From: Diphasiastrum complanatum
Lineage: Eukaryota; Streptophyta; Lycopodiopsida; Lycopodiales; Lycopodiaceae
Direction: 5' to 3'
DNA: 64,000 bases
Assembly (NCBI GenBank): GCA_029204225.1
Contig: CM055097.1
Span: forward strand, 66,098,268 to 66,162,267
Of this stretch, positions 46,701-56,192 are shown piece after piece (positions within the stretch are counted from its first letter, which is position 1; each line of letters opens with the position of its first letter). The notes beneath the pieces were generated by a model. The model searched no databases. It saw only the letters and a list, made by a program, of their open reading frames with translations, and was not told where the DNA came from. A program made the translations under genes and the position numbers.

Positions 46701-47722
46701 GATTGAATGAAAATGATATCACTTTACTTTTGATCTATGTTGATGACATTATCTTAAGTGGTGGTAACAATCTAGATATAGATGAAATCAAGATGGCACT
46801 CAAAAGAGAGTTTGAAATTCAAGATCTTGGTAAACTTCATTATATCTTAGGAATAGAGATTATTAGAACTTCTAAATCTACATTCATATGTCAAGAAAAG
46901 TATGTTAACTCTATTCTAAAAAGGTTTCATATGGAAGATTGTAAAGTTGTTTCTACTCCTATGGAATCAAATGTAAAGCTAACTACAAGAAGTAATGAAA
47001 GATCCTTCAAGGACATTACACTCTATAGAAAGCTAATAGGATCTCTTATATGGTTAGCCATCACAAGACCTGATCTAAGCTTTGTGGTTGGTAAACTAAG
47101 TCAATTTATGCAAGATCCTAGTGAGGCTCATTGGAAGCTAGGAAAGAGAGTACTTAGATACATCTCGGGATCTAGAGATTTTGGCATCTTGTATGGAGGT
47201 ACTACACCTAACCTTTGTGGATTTTCAGATTCAGATTTTGCAGGTGATCAAATGGATAGGAAGTCAACAAGTGCCTTTGCAATCTATCTTGGAGATGGAG
47301 TGGTCTCATGGCTATCAAAGAAGCAACCAACTATCTCTCTATCTTCCACCGAAGCCGAGTACAAGGCATTAACAACATGCACCAAGGAGATTCTTTGGAT
47401 CAAGAGGATGTTATTGGATCTTCACTTGCTGGAACCAGAGAAGACTCCAATCATACTTTGTGATAACCTTTCAGCCCAAAGCTTGGCAAGCAATCCTGTT
47501 TTTCATGCAAGGAGCAAGCACATTGAGATTGCTCACCATTTTGTGAGAGATCAAGTCATTGCCAAAGAGGTGGAGCTTCAACATGTCTCTTCAAAGGAGT
47601 GTGTGGCTGATATCTTCACCAAACCATTGGGAAAGGACCTATATTTAATGCATAGATCTAATCTTGGAATGTGCTCAAAGACTATGTTGAAACTAGCATC
47701 CAATGTTGAAGAGGGAGTGTGA
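43769..47722 (+). CDS. Copia gag-pol polyprotein, intact, 1317 residues
   Basis: One open frame encodes all functions of a Copia element acting in cytoplasmic particles and at the nuclear target. UBN2-type gag about residues 50-180; zinc knuckle CFYCGIKGHFANEC 250-263; aspartic protease WWIDSGASSHM with catalytic Asp309; GAG-pre-integrase with WHKRLGHP; integrase Asp506, Asp568 and Glu604 (35 residues between the last two, as in DD35E); reverse transcriptase with QMDVTNAFLNGD and YVDD at 990-993; RNase H with FSDSDFAGD, STEAEYKAL and CDNLSAQ. Length is typical for Copia. The ATG is preceded by a long untranslated leader, and the stop lies a few bases inside the 3' LTR. No lesion was found. 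It closely matches the fragment at 29966-33028 and the relic at 23187. Confidence 0.97.
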   Translation: MASNGGIMLESSERLSSSNYSTWKVRMESLLELNELMDIVAKIEERPLTLQEQQRFDKKAKRALHIIKMNVTNELLKEVGKCQSASEAWNALKKLFESKSTSRVLTLRRQIFSSRQREGESAHAFILRVKSLSDDLACIDENIKDGEIVQVMLNGLLNEHANLVQSFAIQRVLPSVVDLQEIILAEEHRLQSKLDGASLQGGGEEAFFTKGKFKGKGKGKGKWSKGGNFDHDDHSSSSSSTKNNKSKFKCFYCGIKGHFANECYKKKREQGERQGNLTIDEEEHNTCESLVMTSSLLANIDDNDPWWIDSGASSHMTRHKEYFTSLLSYEGEGNIIYTANDGQCDIKGIGTIPISLSTNRKANLENVLYIPSITKNLLSVSQMIDKGLDVEFIGDACLISKCGSLIAQGRRHGKLFKLDACVISNHEGCMAREQLTNQEVWHKRLGHPNFKSLEVMAKKELVLGLPKSLVANNSVCEHCALSKSHRLAYSRSTSRSKEAFQLVHSDIHSSSTTSNGGAKMYATFIDDFSRYTWIYLLKSKDEVFAAFVKFKNEMENQFNTKIKCLRSDNGGEYTSNRFKDFCIAHGIKREMSSPRTPQQNGVAERKNKTLCECAKAMRLHANLAKSFWGEALACANYLCNRWTSASLDGKTPHEVLYGRRPSVKHCRIFGCTCFVNITLDDRTKEDPSSKKGVFVGYSEVSKAYKVYIPSTKKVVISRDVIFHEENVSNVVDVDVDVPTNHHDVQDVLDEDGDATPKQTSRKTQRQRAKPSRLTYDEKGKQVVDNSNFAFLTSFDEPTCVGEAIQKKEWIQAMDHEHQALIKSNTWRLVKLPKDKKAIGCKWIFKIKTNQDGSINKYKARLVAKGYAQEYGIDYDETFAPVAKMVTIRILISLATLYDWDMWQMDVTNAFLNGDLEEDIYMEQPEGYVSHDEPNHVCYLQKSLYGLKQAPRSWYAKLNSFLLSQNFVMSEYDHSLYFRLNENDITLLLIYVDDIILSGGNNLDIDEIKMALKREFEIQDLGKLHYILGIEIIRTSKSTFICQEKYVNSILKRFHMEDCKVVSTPMESNVKLTTRSNERSFKDITLYRKLIGSLIWLAITRPDLSFVVGKLSQFMQDPSEAHWKLGKRVLRYISGSRDFGILYGGTTPNLCGFSDSDFAGDQMDRKSTSAFAIYLGDGVVSWLSKKQPTISLSSTEAEYKALTTCTKEILWIKRMLLDLHLLEPEKTPIILCDNLSAQSLASNPVFHARSKHIEIAHHFVRDQVIAKEVELQHVSSKECVADIFTKPLGKDLYLMHRSNLGMCSKTMLKLASNVEEGV

Positions 47723-48372
47723 AAATTGTCAACATTTCCTAGCTAGTTTGAGGCCTAAATTGGCTAAAATTGTAAATAGTTTTGGTTCTGGAGTTTCACA
47801 CGTGTGAACCAGGCCACAATGTTTTTATTTACTGTATTTTTTTAGTATGATGAAGTGTCAAACTTCATAACCTTCAAAATGAGACCATTTTGATGTATTT
47901 TGGTCATATAAGCCATTTTTAGCTATTTTTCCTATATAGGGAATATCTAGGGTCAAGTACCTTCTAGAGAGAGGAGAGAGAGTCATCTTCCTCATCCATA
48001 AATAGTAGGGAAGTCGTGGAGAACAGGTTGGAGAAACCTTTTGTATGCTTCATTGAGATCAATAGATCATTGTCATTGTTTCTTCCTCCATTGAGAGCAT
48101 TGTTGTGTGTATTGTCTTCAAGCTATTGTGTATGATCTTAGGTGCTTTCCAAAAGTGATAGGCTGATGTATTATGGACTGTATAATGCTATTTTGGGCCG
48201 CACTTGATGTTTATGGAAGTTTCCATTTGTGATAAATGCTTTTTGATCAAGTTCTTTGCATTCTAGGTAGCATAGAATGTGTTGCCAATTCCTAGCTTAT
48301 GTAGTTTGGAGTGCAAGCATTCAAGCCAATGATCTTGGAGTTTAGATCCACTTAGGATCTGTATTTTTCACA
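47718..48372 (+). repeat. 3' LTR of the intact Copia
   Basis: 655 bp. It differs from the left copy by one C/T near the T-run before AGTATGATG and one C/A in CATACCC/CATAACC. Its first bases include the stop codon of gag-pol. Confidence 0.97.
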
Positions 48373-48382
48373 AAAAGAACAT

Positions 48383-48837
48383 GACTTGGAAACATTTTGA
48401 CAAGATTTGAAAGTGAACGAAGTTTTTTATGTACTACCGAATTGTCCAAAAATGTTCCTCCTCATCTACATGCATTAGTTAAGTCGTTTGATAGAAAAGA
48501 ATATTCATATTGGCCTGATACGGTACCACTACCATTATGTGGGACATCATTTTCATATTGGGGTCATATGTACATAATTAAGCCTAGTAAGCGGTTTCTT
48601 AATGCCAGATTAGGTTTATTTTCCTTGACTAGCATTGATGTCCCTTTGAATAGTGTTTTCGCATTAATGCCATATGTAGAATCTCAATACAATTGGGGTG
48701 ATTTGCATGCTCTATGTTGCCACCAATGGAGAATGCAAATATATGGCTTGAATGGGCCAATGCTTGTTCTTTGGAAGAGAGGCGCATGCAAGGAAAAAGT
48801 GTTTCAAAAAGCACATCGTATTTACATCGATGGGTGA
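48383..48837 (+). CDS. unrecognised open frame next to gypsy RT
   Basis: About 150 codons are open with FESERSFLCTTELSKNV, an SYWGHMYIIKPSKRFLNARLG segment and a WRMQIYGLNGP segment. No family was recognised. It ends 16 bp before reverse transcriptase wording of a Ty3/gypsy element and begins at the insertion point of the 41942 Copia. It may be a diverged or foreign part of that gypsy element placed where the N-terminal reverse transcriptase should be, or an unrelated insertion. Confidence 0.3.
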
Positions 48838-48852
48838 CCTTTAACTACACAA

Positions 48853-50560
48853 ATGCTGGAAGAAATGGTCGGAGCTGAAGCTTTCAGTTTCTTAGATGGA
48901 TTCAATGGAAACTTCCCGATCCAAATAGCTCCAGAAGATAAGCACAAAATGGCCTTGGCAATGGAATATGGCATTTATGCCTACAATGTAATTGTGCAAC
49001 AACCCTTCGACATTCCAACGCGTCATGCAAATGGCATTTCGAGATTTGCTACACCGGATTGTAGAGATTTCTCTTGATGATATGGGTGTGCACTCTTTGG
49101 CAGATAAGCAACTCGAAGCACTCAAAAAGATCTTCATTCACTGTAGATGGTTTGGAATTTCACTTCATCCTGAAAAGTGCCAAATCTGGGTCACTCATGG
49201 AGTTGTACTCGGACATATCATCTCCAAGGAAGGTATTTCTACTGATCCTTTCAAATTCAAGGTTATAGTCGAGATGCCATTACCAGCTACTGTAAAGGAA
49301 GTATACGTCTTTTTGGGCCATACTAACTACTACAACATCTTCATAATCGATATGCCGGCAAGTCAAGGCTCATTTATTTGGTTGTGGTTGACCCTAGGTA
49401 GACCAAAGAGCACATTAAAGCTTTTGAGGACCTCAAAACAGCTCTTTCCACAGTGCCCATACTCTGCTCCCCTGATTATACAAAAGAATTCCATGTGCAC
49501 ACTGACACAAGTAAGTATGCTATTGGAGGTATCCTAGCACAACCGAGAGAGTATGGTAAAGAGTTTCCAATACGTTTCTTGAACAGACAACTTGTGCCTG
49601 CTAGACTAAACTATCATTGACTATGGTCTATGTTGTTCATCAATTGCGACATTATTTGCTAGGCCAAACCTTTGATTTTTATACATACCATCAAGCTCTA
49701 TTATATATAGTAAATAAATCTTGTAAAACCAGTAGAATTGCTCGATGGCTGTGAATTCTTGAGAAATTTACCTTCCGTGTCAATGTAAGAAAATGAACAC
49801 AACACTTTATGGCTGACCACCTTCCTGACTACCCAACCATGAAAAAGCCGATGCACCAGTGAACGATGATCTACCTGATGCTTGCCTTTTTCAAATTGAT
49901 GCTACACCACTTTGGGCTGAGGAAATAACTTGGTTCCTTACCACTAGAAGACTAAAAGACGGGCTTTATGTAGTAGCCAATAAATAAAAGCAGCACCCTT
50001 CCAACTCATCACAGGTTAATTATACAAAAGAAGTGCTGATGAGATCATTCCCCAATGCACTTATGAGTCTGAAATATGCCCTATTATATCTCAGGCGCGT
50101 GAAAGTTGTGGTGGCGGTCACTTTCTTGCTGAAGCAACTGCCAAGATCATACTCCGTGCGGGGTTACGATGGCCATCTTTGTTTAAAGATACATATGCTA
50201 TTTAAAAAACCTGTGATGCTTTCCAAAGTGCAAAAAAGACAGCTAAAGCTGATTTCACAACGCTTACTCCCATTATAGAAGACGAAGCTTTTCATAAATG
50301 GAGTATAGACTTTGTCGGGCCCATCAGCTCAGTTGCTCGAAACACTCAATCCTGTTATATTCTTGTTGCAATTAATTACGCTATGAAATGGATTGAGGCT
50401 AGAGAAACCAAGGATGCCACTACAAAAATGTCGCGCGTTTTCTTTATGAAAACATCATTACTTGTTTTGGTTGCCCTATCGAGCTTGTTAGTGATAGAGG
50501 ATCGCACTTTTTAGATGAAGTGGTTGATAACCTTTTACGTCTTTGACATTACGCAATCAC
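48853..50560 (+). pseudogene. Ty3/gypsy pol relic (RT, RNase H, integrase)
   Basis: Ty3-type reverse transcriptase starts in mid-domain with FSFLDGFNGN. It changes frame near 48990, continues NNPSTFQRVMQ, the catalytic motif as SLDD, then LGHIISKEGIS. RNase H wording (LKTALSTVPILC and DTSKYAIGGILAQ, about 49420-49540) and an integrase core (WSIDFVGPI near 50300, then CPIELVSDRG near 50475) follow with many stops. No LTR was identified on either side. The N-terminal part of reverse transcriptase is missing. It is older than the Copia elements around it and of a different type from the gypsy at 52890-64000. Confidence 0.8.
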
Positions 50561-50680
50561 AAATCCAGCGCCATGACTTGAAGGTAGTCTTGCCATCTTT
50601 GGACAAGCAGCTTAGGCAGTTGCAGATGAGAACTAAGCCCAACGTAGCTGCTTAGGAAGAGCAAACCCCCGGAAGCATCT

Positions 50681-51112
50681 ATGCCAGCCACAAGGTCGTC
50701 AAAGAATATCGCACCTCATAAGAAAGATAGCAAAAGCACTCAGGGGACAACAACCGGAGCAGAGGTTAAAGAGGAGCAGACACCGCCTGCAAAGGAGAAG
50801 GAGCAAGAGTTTGCAAAGGGTAAAAAATCCATCAAGCACAGAAGGAGCTTACACTCCAAGGCCCCTATCCATTTTGGCTCAGACATGAAAAGCGACAAAT
50901 CTCAATCACCGACAATGCTTCCACAAGCAAAGAAGACCAAAATGATGGTCGTAGATCGAGGGCACAAGACTCAAGCATCTTCAAGTAGCTCAAAGGATGA
51001 TCAGAGCTCATCCAGGTCACATTCGCAAGCCACTGGCTTCTACATCCAAAGCACTATAGCCGATGATGGTAAAATTGAGTTTCCACCACCTGGAGAGGAC
51101 ATCAGAATGTAG
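50681..51112 (+). CDS. unrecognised low-complexity open frame, 143 codons
   Basis: The protein is charged and rich in Lys, Ser and Gln (MPATRSSKNIAPHKKDSK, a KEEQTPPAKEKEQEF stretch, SSSSSKDDQSSSRSHSQ). It looks like a disordered basic tail. A comparable frame continues after a stop at 51110 with EKKLLESQSQI-type coiled-coil wording near 51180. It follows the gypsy integrase relic, so it may be the start of another element's gag. No known domain. Confidence 0.3.
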   Translation: MPATRSSKNIAPHKKDSKSTQGTTTGAEVKEEQTPPAKEKEQEFAKGKKSIKHRRSLHSKAPIHFGSDMKSDKSQSPTMLPQAKKTKMMVVDRGHKTQASSSSSKDDQSSSRSHSQATGFYIQSTIADDGKIEFPPPGEDIRM

Positions 51113-51299
51113 AGGTACGTGGAATTGATCCGGAGGTATGAAGCCCACAAGGCCAATACCAAGACTTATCAAGACCACTATGAGAAGAAGTTGCTTGAAT
51201 CTCAAAGTCAAATTTAGAAGATGCAGCAGGACTTACAAAAAGTCCTAGAACATGTGAACCAGCTCTGGAGCACTACATGCAAGGCACAAACATGACTAG

Positions 51300-52889
51300 T
51301 TCATCCAGAAAAGAAAGAAGACCAAGATGGACACGACATGGGAGGATCATCCGAGACCGCTACTGACTACCCCCACCACAATACACGTGACACTGACCTC
51401 CCATTCCTTCTCCATCCTGCTCATCCTTAATCGGTTCCAGTTACCCATTTTTTATAACCAACATTGTCTTGTAATCCATTTGCTCAATGGACTAACAAAT
51501 CATATTTTATGTATAGTCTTGAGATAGAATAAGTTTCATTGATGTTTCAAATAGGGATGGCATGGCAATAGGCTTGGACTTTCACTAAAGGATTGGATAG
51601 CAGCTAACAGTGAAACCAATTTGCAAGAGTCGGAGAACCAGATCGACAACCGAAGAGCTCAACGAATAGACTTGATGTTGCAGAGGGACCTACAACAAGG
51701 TTGCGGAGGGCAATGTTGGTAGATTCCCTACCAATATCACAATCGGCCGAAGGAATATTTCTGGTGTCGGTTGATCTGAGATCTAGAGTAACTAGACTTG
51801 TAAGTTATAAACCCAACCATGACATCTTGTTGTGTAAGACCATGAGTTGAGAACAAACTAGTTAGTTACTTGAGAGCTAGTTGATTGTGACATGAGAGTG
51901 GAGAGCTAAAAAATGATATTTAGTTGAAGAAAGTGACAACGGGTAAAAGAAAGAGAAGATAGAAAAGAGAGAAGGAAAGTGAGTTGATGATAGAGGAGTT
52001 GGTGAGTGGAGGAGAGTGAGTTGATGATAGAGGAGTTGAGGAGGAGCAATGTGTAGAGAATGAGCAGTCTAGAGATTAGTGGACCAGAATCGGGCTCGCT
52101 TCCGTTTTGAAATCTTGTGGTGGAGAGCCCAACCTGTCTCACGTCAGAATATTTAGTTGTGCAGCATATGCACATATCCATCTTCCCAACAAGATGGAAT
52201 ATCCGCGACAACACCAACACCGCCATTCGCAATAAGGAGTTGGTTTTACGTAAGCACTACAATATCCACGCTTTTCCAATTGCCTCACCATGGCCATCAA
52301 ATCATTAATAATGTGGCAACTTGTACCAGTGAAGGGCTCTCAAGTCACATCAAAGGCAAAATCTATATGCAAACCAACGCAGACGACAAGTGCTCCTACC
52401 AATGCCAACAACGATGCTTCATTGGCAAAATGTACATTGAGCAATGGTAATCGTGTCTCAAGACCATACTACCGCTGTTGTACATCATCCATTCGATCAT
52501 TTGCGGAGGCCGCAATAAGCACAAGTCATCACTGAGTGAAATCCCGTAGGCCTACGTAAACTGAAGGACTTTCAAGTCAATCAGAGATTGAAGTTATGAG
52601 CGCACAACCTCAATGACAAAGCTATTTTCAAAGGCGAGCAATGATGATTCCGAGGAGAATTGTACAAAGAGCATTGATTATAGTGGACAGATATGGGAAA
52701 TCACACAAGACTCATCTCATTCTTTTTTTCTATCCATTCATTCCCTCATGTTCCAGCATCTAATACATCTTGAAGCTTCATCTAACTTTCTCCATCCTTG
52801 TCTCAAGTTCTCATTTCCCCGTGATGGATCTGTCATGTACTTTTAGTCCATCCATGCTTATCGATGCATCAGAATATCCATTGTAATCT
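51300..52889. other. non-coding, nothing firmly recognised
   Basis: It includes a short tandem GAGTTGATGATAGAGGAGTTG unit near 51982-52044. Frames at 51906-52232 (minus) and 52117-52535 (plus) are unrecognised and probably chance. Confidence 0.4.
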
Positions 52890-53372
52890 TTGTAGGCCCA
52901 AAAGGAGCTATTAGCCTTAAGAACAAGGCGGTTCCCTCTTTAGGCCCTTCAAAGTAATTAATAAGGATAATAGGCCACTAAGGGCCCAATGTAGGCTAAA
53001 TAATGCTTAACTATGGTTAACTATCTTTCAAGATAGTTATGTCTAGTTAAGTAAGAGCATTGTCTATAACTAGGCAAGAGACATCATTTTGTGAATCTTT
53101 TGGCTCATTTGCAAGTGAGAGCTTCTAGCTTCCTTGTGAATGTGAGCCATAGGAATCTCCATTGCTAGGTCTCATGTGCCCTATCCACATGAATCAATGC
53201 TCCATTTACATTGCTTTGTACTATTTCTTTCATTGATAATGTGATTCCATTGAGATCTCCATGTTTCTAGCTTTCTATTGATATACTATCATGATTGTCT
53301 TGTACCTTTCTTGCTTATAGCTTTACTTCATTGTTATTGCTATTTGCTTGGGATTTGGCACATGAGATTTCT

Positions 53373-53384
53373 TGGTATCAGAGC
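53373..53384 (+). other. primer-binding site of the Ty3/gypsy element
   Basis: TGGTATCAGAGC, initiator tRNA-Met type, about 1.1 kb before gag. Confidence 0.75.
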
Positions 53385-53966
53385 ATAGATCCATGATTCA
53401 TGATGATTCTATGAGAAATCCATTAGATTTGATGAGTTTATTATTTTTGTAGCTTTTTTTTTGCTAATTTTTAACTTTGGATTTTTCAGTTATGTTCAGA
53501 CAAATTTTTAGCATTCAATTTTGTTCTTTATTATTAATTTGATTCAATAGCTTTGTAGAGCTTTTTTCAGCTTTAATGTGCACCAATTTTCAAGCCATTT
53601 GGAGAAAAGATGCAAAAGTTATTGCACTTTTTCCAAAAGCTATCAAAATAGATAACTAGAATTTTACTTTCACTTGATTTGAATTTTTCAGATTTGATCA
53701 GAGTTTTTATCTTCTTCCTCACCATTTTTAGGCAACTTACCTCTTTCACAAAGAAAACAAGCTCCTGCTTGTCTACTGATAAGCCAGAATGAATGAATCT
53801 AGCACATTACCTTGATCTTTGTGTCAGATTTGCATTTTCAACATACACGGATATCCGATCCACAATCTTTAACAAGTGTGAATTCACCTCCTTCTCTCTC
53901 TCTCTACCGCCCCCTCTCTCTCCTTTGGTTACCTTGCCTCTCTCTCTAACAACGTCGGCTACCTCC

Positions 53967-54094
53967 TCTCTCTCTCTAAGTTGTGTCGGTTGAGATCCTC
54001 TCTCTCTAGGTTGCGTCGGTTGAGATTTTCTCTCTCTAAGTTGCGTCGGTTAAGATTTTCTCTCTCTAAGTTGTGTCGGTTGAGATTTTCTCTC
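53967..54094. repeat. 30-bp minisatellite in the gypsy leader
   Basis: About four units of 30 bp of the form TCTCTCTCTAAGTTG-GTCGGTTGAGATTT, with single-base differences. The minus-strand frame reading NLERENLNR-type repeats is an artefact of this array. Confidence 0.85.
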
Positions 54095-54709
54095 TTTTCT
54101 CTCTCTACCTTGATCCCTTCTATTTGCATACAATTTTTCAAAAAAAGTTAGGGTTGTCACAAATTTTTTTGACGAGCACTCAAATGCACCACAAGAGCAA
54201 CCGATAAAAAAATTTGTCGACAATTTTCGGATTTTTTTTCACGATTTCACGTATTTTTCGTCGAGCACTCCGGTGTTTCATGGATTTCAAAGTGTTATCC
54301 ATTTCAATTTGTAATTTTTTTTTTTTAATACTCCCCCTTCTAAGTTGTATATAATCCATTTTACTAGTTTTTCTTTTAATTTCCATAACTTCTTTGTTTG
54401 AGCTCGGATTTCAGTGAAGCAGAAATGAAAAGTGTTCCAAACGATAAGACAAATTCACTGAGACTATCCAAATTACTGCTGTAGCACTTCAGAATGGGTG
54501 GTAAAGGAAAACAGATAGTGGATAAAAATAACCCACCTCAAGACAATTTGCCTACTGATGAAATGATGGAAGAACTACAGGTTTCAAACCAGCAAGAAAA
54601 CATACTAAGTAAAATGCAAGTTACTCAAAATCTGATAGTTACAATGTTGCAAGCAATGGAAAGAAATCGACTTGCTGATGAGGCGAAATGGGACAAATTG
54701 TTTGGTAGC

Positions 54710-55391
54710 TGTTAAAAATTCACAATTCTAGCTTGACTAGTTTTAGTCATATGACTTGTAAATAGTTAGATGGTCATGATGTGGCTTGTCACACGTGCCA
54801 AATAGCATAGGATTCCATTCATAAGGATGTTCTCAAGTAGACCTAAGTGTTAGAACCCTTGGAATGAGTCCAAATTATGCTTAGATACAAGGGAGAAAAA
54901 ATAGGAGCTATTTTTGGTAATTTTTGCATTGTTGAGGGATCTCCAAGATTCCAACCCTAACTTGGTAGGGATGAAAGATCCACCAAAATTAGCATTAGGG
55001 ATAGGTTTAGGGCTACTCATACCTGCCCAAAACCGTGATGGATCATGTATATATAGGTGATGTTATCTCACCAAAATTAATCAAGCAATTTCATGTTTTT
55101 TTCTCTCATAATGGTGCAATTGCTCTCTATGTTCATAATTGTTTGAGTACTTGTGATTACTAATGATTATAGGATTGAATGTAGGTCTGGTGTACAGTAC
55201 TCAGACTGTGGGAGGCCGTACTTTCACACGTGTGAAGCCTTCTTCAAGGATTTGGGCCATTTAGTGAGGTTCAAGCATAGATTTTTGATGGATTTTGATG
55301 GTTCAACTTGTGCTAATCTTATGAAATCATAATCTATTGTTTCCCTCATCATTTCAAGTGTTTTAGATCCTTATTTGCTGTAATTTTTACA
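54710..55391 (+). repeat. 5' LTR of the 54710 Copia
   Basis: It begins TGTTAAAAATTC and ends TTTTTACA. TATATATA at 55048-55055 and palindrome TTCACACGTGTGAA at 55223-55236. Confidence 0.95.
55048..55055 (+). promoter_or_regulatory. TATA box in the 54710 Copia LTR
   Basis: TATATATA followed by GG about 340 bp into the LTR; the same motif is in the 3' LTR at 60514-60521. The palindrome at 55223 lies about 170 bp downstream. Confidence 0.55.
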
Positions 55392-55404
55392 TGGTATCAG
55401 AGCC
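55392..55404 (+). other. primer-binding site, initiator tRNA-Met
   Basis: TGGTATCAGAGCC directly after the 5' LTR. Confidence 0.9.
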
Positions 55405-56192
55405 TAAAGGCTGAAATGAGCTAAATCCTTGGTTTTCATTCAATTTGATCACAATTTTTAATCTAAATCTTGTGTAGATTGGATCTTAGCATCTAGTATT
55501 GATTCTAGAACTCAAAGTGAGTCAAATACATTGGAGATTGGTGTTGTGTGACTTCATTTGCAGGTGTTTAGGTGTCTAAAATCAGAAGCAAAGTTGAATT
55601 CAATTCACATTACCAAGATAGCAAGTTTTGCTTGCTCCAAGCATTGATTTCTAAGCGAGTTTTGGAGGTGATTTCATAGAGGGCATTCAAGGAGAGGGAA
55701 GATCAGAGTTTTGGGGACTCTTCAAGGCTGTTCTAAGGTGTAGTAGGCACCTCCTAAAGTGATTTAGGTTCAGTCCAACCATTGCTTGACTTATGCACCA
55801 AATTAGATCAATTTTTCATCAATTTTGATCATTTTTTGCTTGTGATTGGATAGTAGATTGTGTTGCATCCTCATTAAGTTCCATTTAGATCTTTTACAAG
55901 TGATTTTGGAAGTATATTAGGTTGCTGAAATTCACTCTTGATCAGATCATTTGGAAGCTTTAATGTTCTTTATAGAAAGAGGGGCAATTCTACTAGTATT
56001 GTCTACTTCAATCAAGCAAGTGCATTGTTTCTAGTATTCTATGATTTGATTTTGTTAGAGATCATTCTTAGATCTTTATAGGAAGTCTATTACTGATCTT
56101 TTCAGGTCCCTAAGAAGTGGGATAAGGTAGACCTTCAATCAAATCAATAGAAGTAACCTTCATTTGTGTCAAGTCCTTGATTAGGAGACTAG

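Larger units (their letters stand above)
41942..48372 (+). mobile_element. complete young Copia retrotransposon, target duplication AAAAG
   Basis: 6431 bp with two 655-bp LTRs that differ at two positions by eye, AAAAG on both sides (41937-41941, 48373-48377), primer site at 42597, polypurine tract GAAGAGGGAG at 47708-47717 and an uninterrupted gag-pol. Every part needed for autonomous transposition is present, so it inserted recently and may still be active. Confidence 0.97.

Noticed and set aside
41942-48372. Endogenous retrovirus with envelope gene
   Set aside because: The domain order PR-IN-RT-RH is Copia, and no frame follows RNase H before the 3' LTR.
51906-52232. 108-codon minus-strand frame with hydrophobic Ser/Leu stretch
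   Set aside because: Antisense of a purine-rich stretch with a local tandem repeat; no domain, no start context.
53959-54141. Minus-strand NLERENLNR repeat protein
   Set aside because: Artefact of the 30-bp minisatellite.
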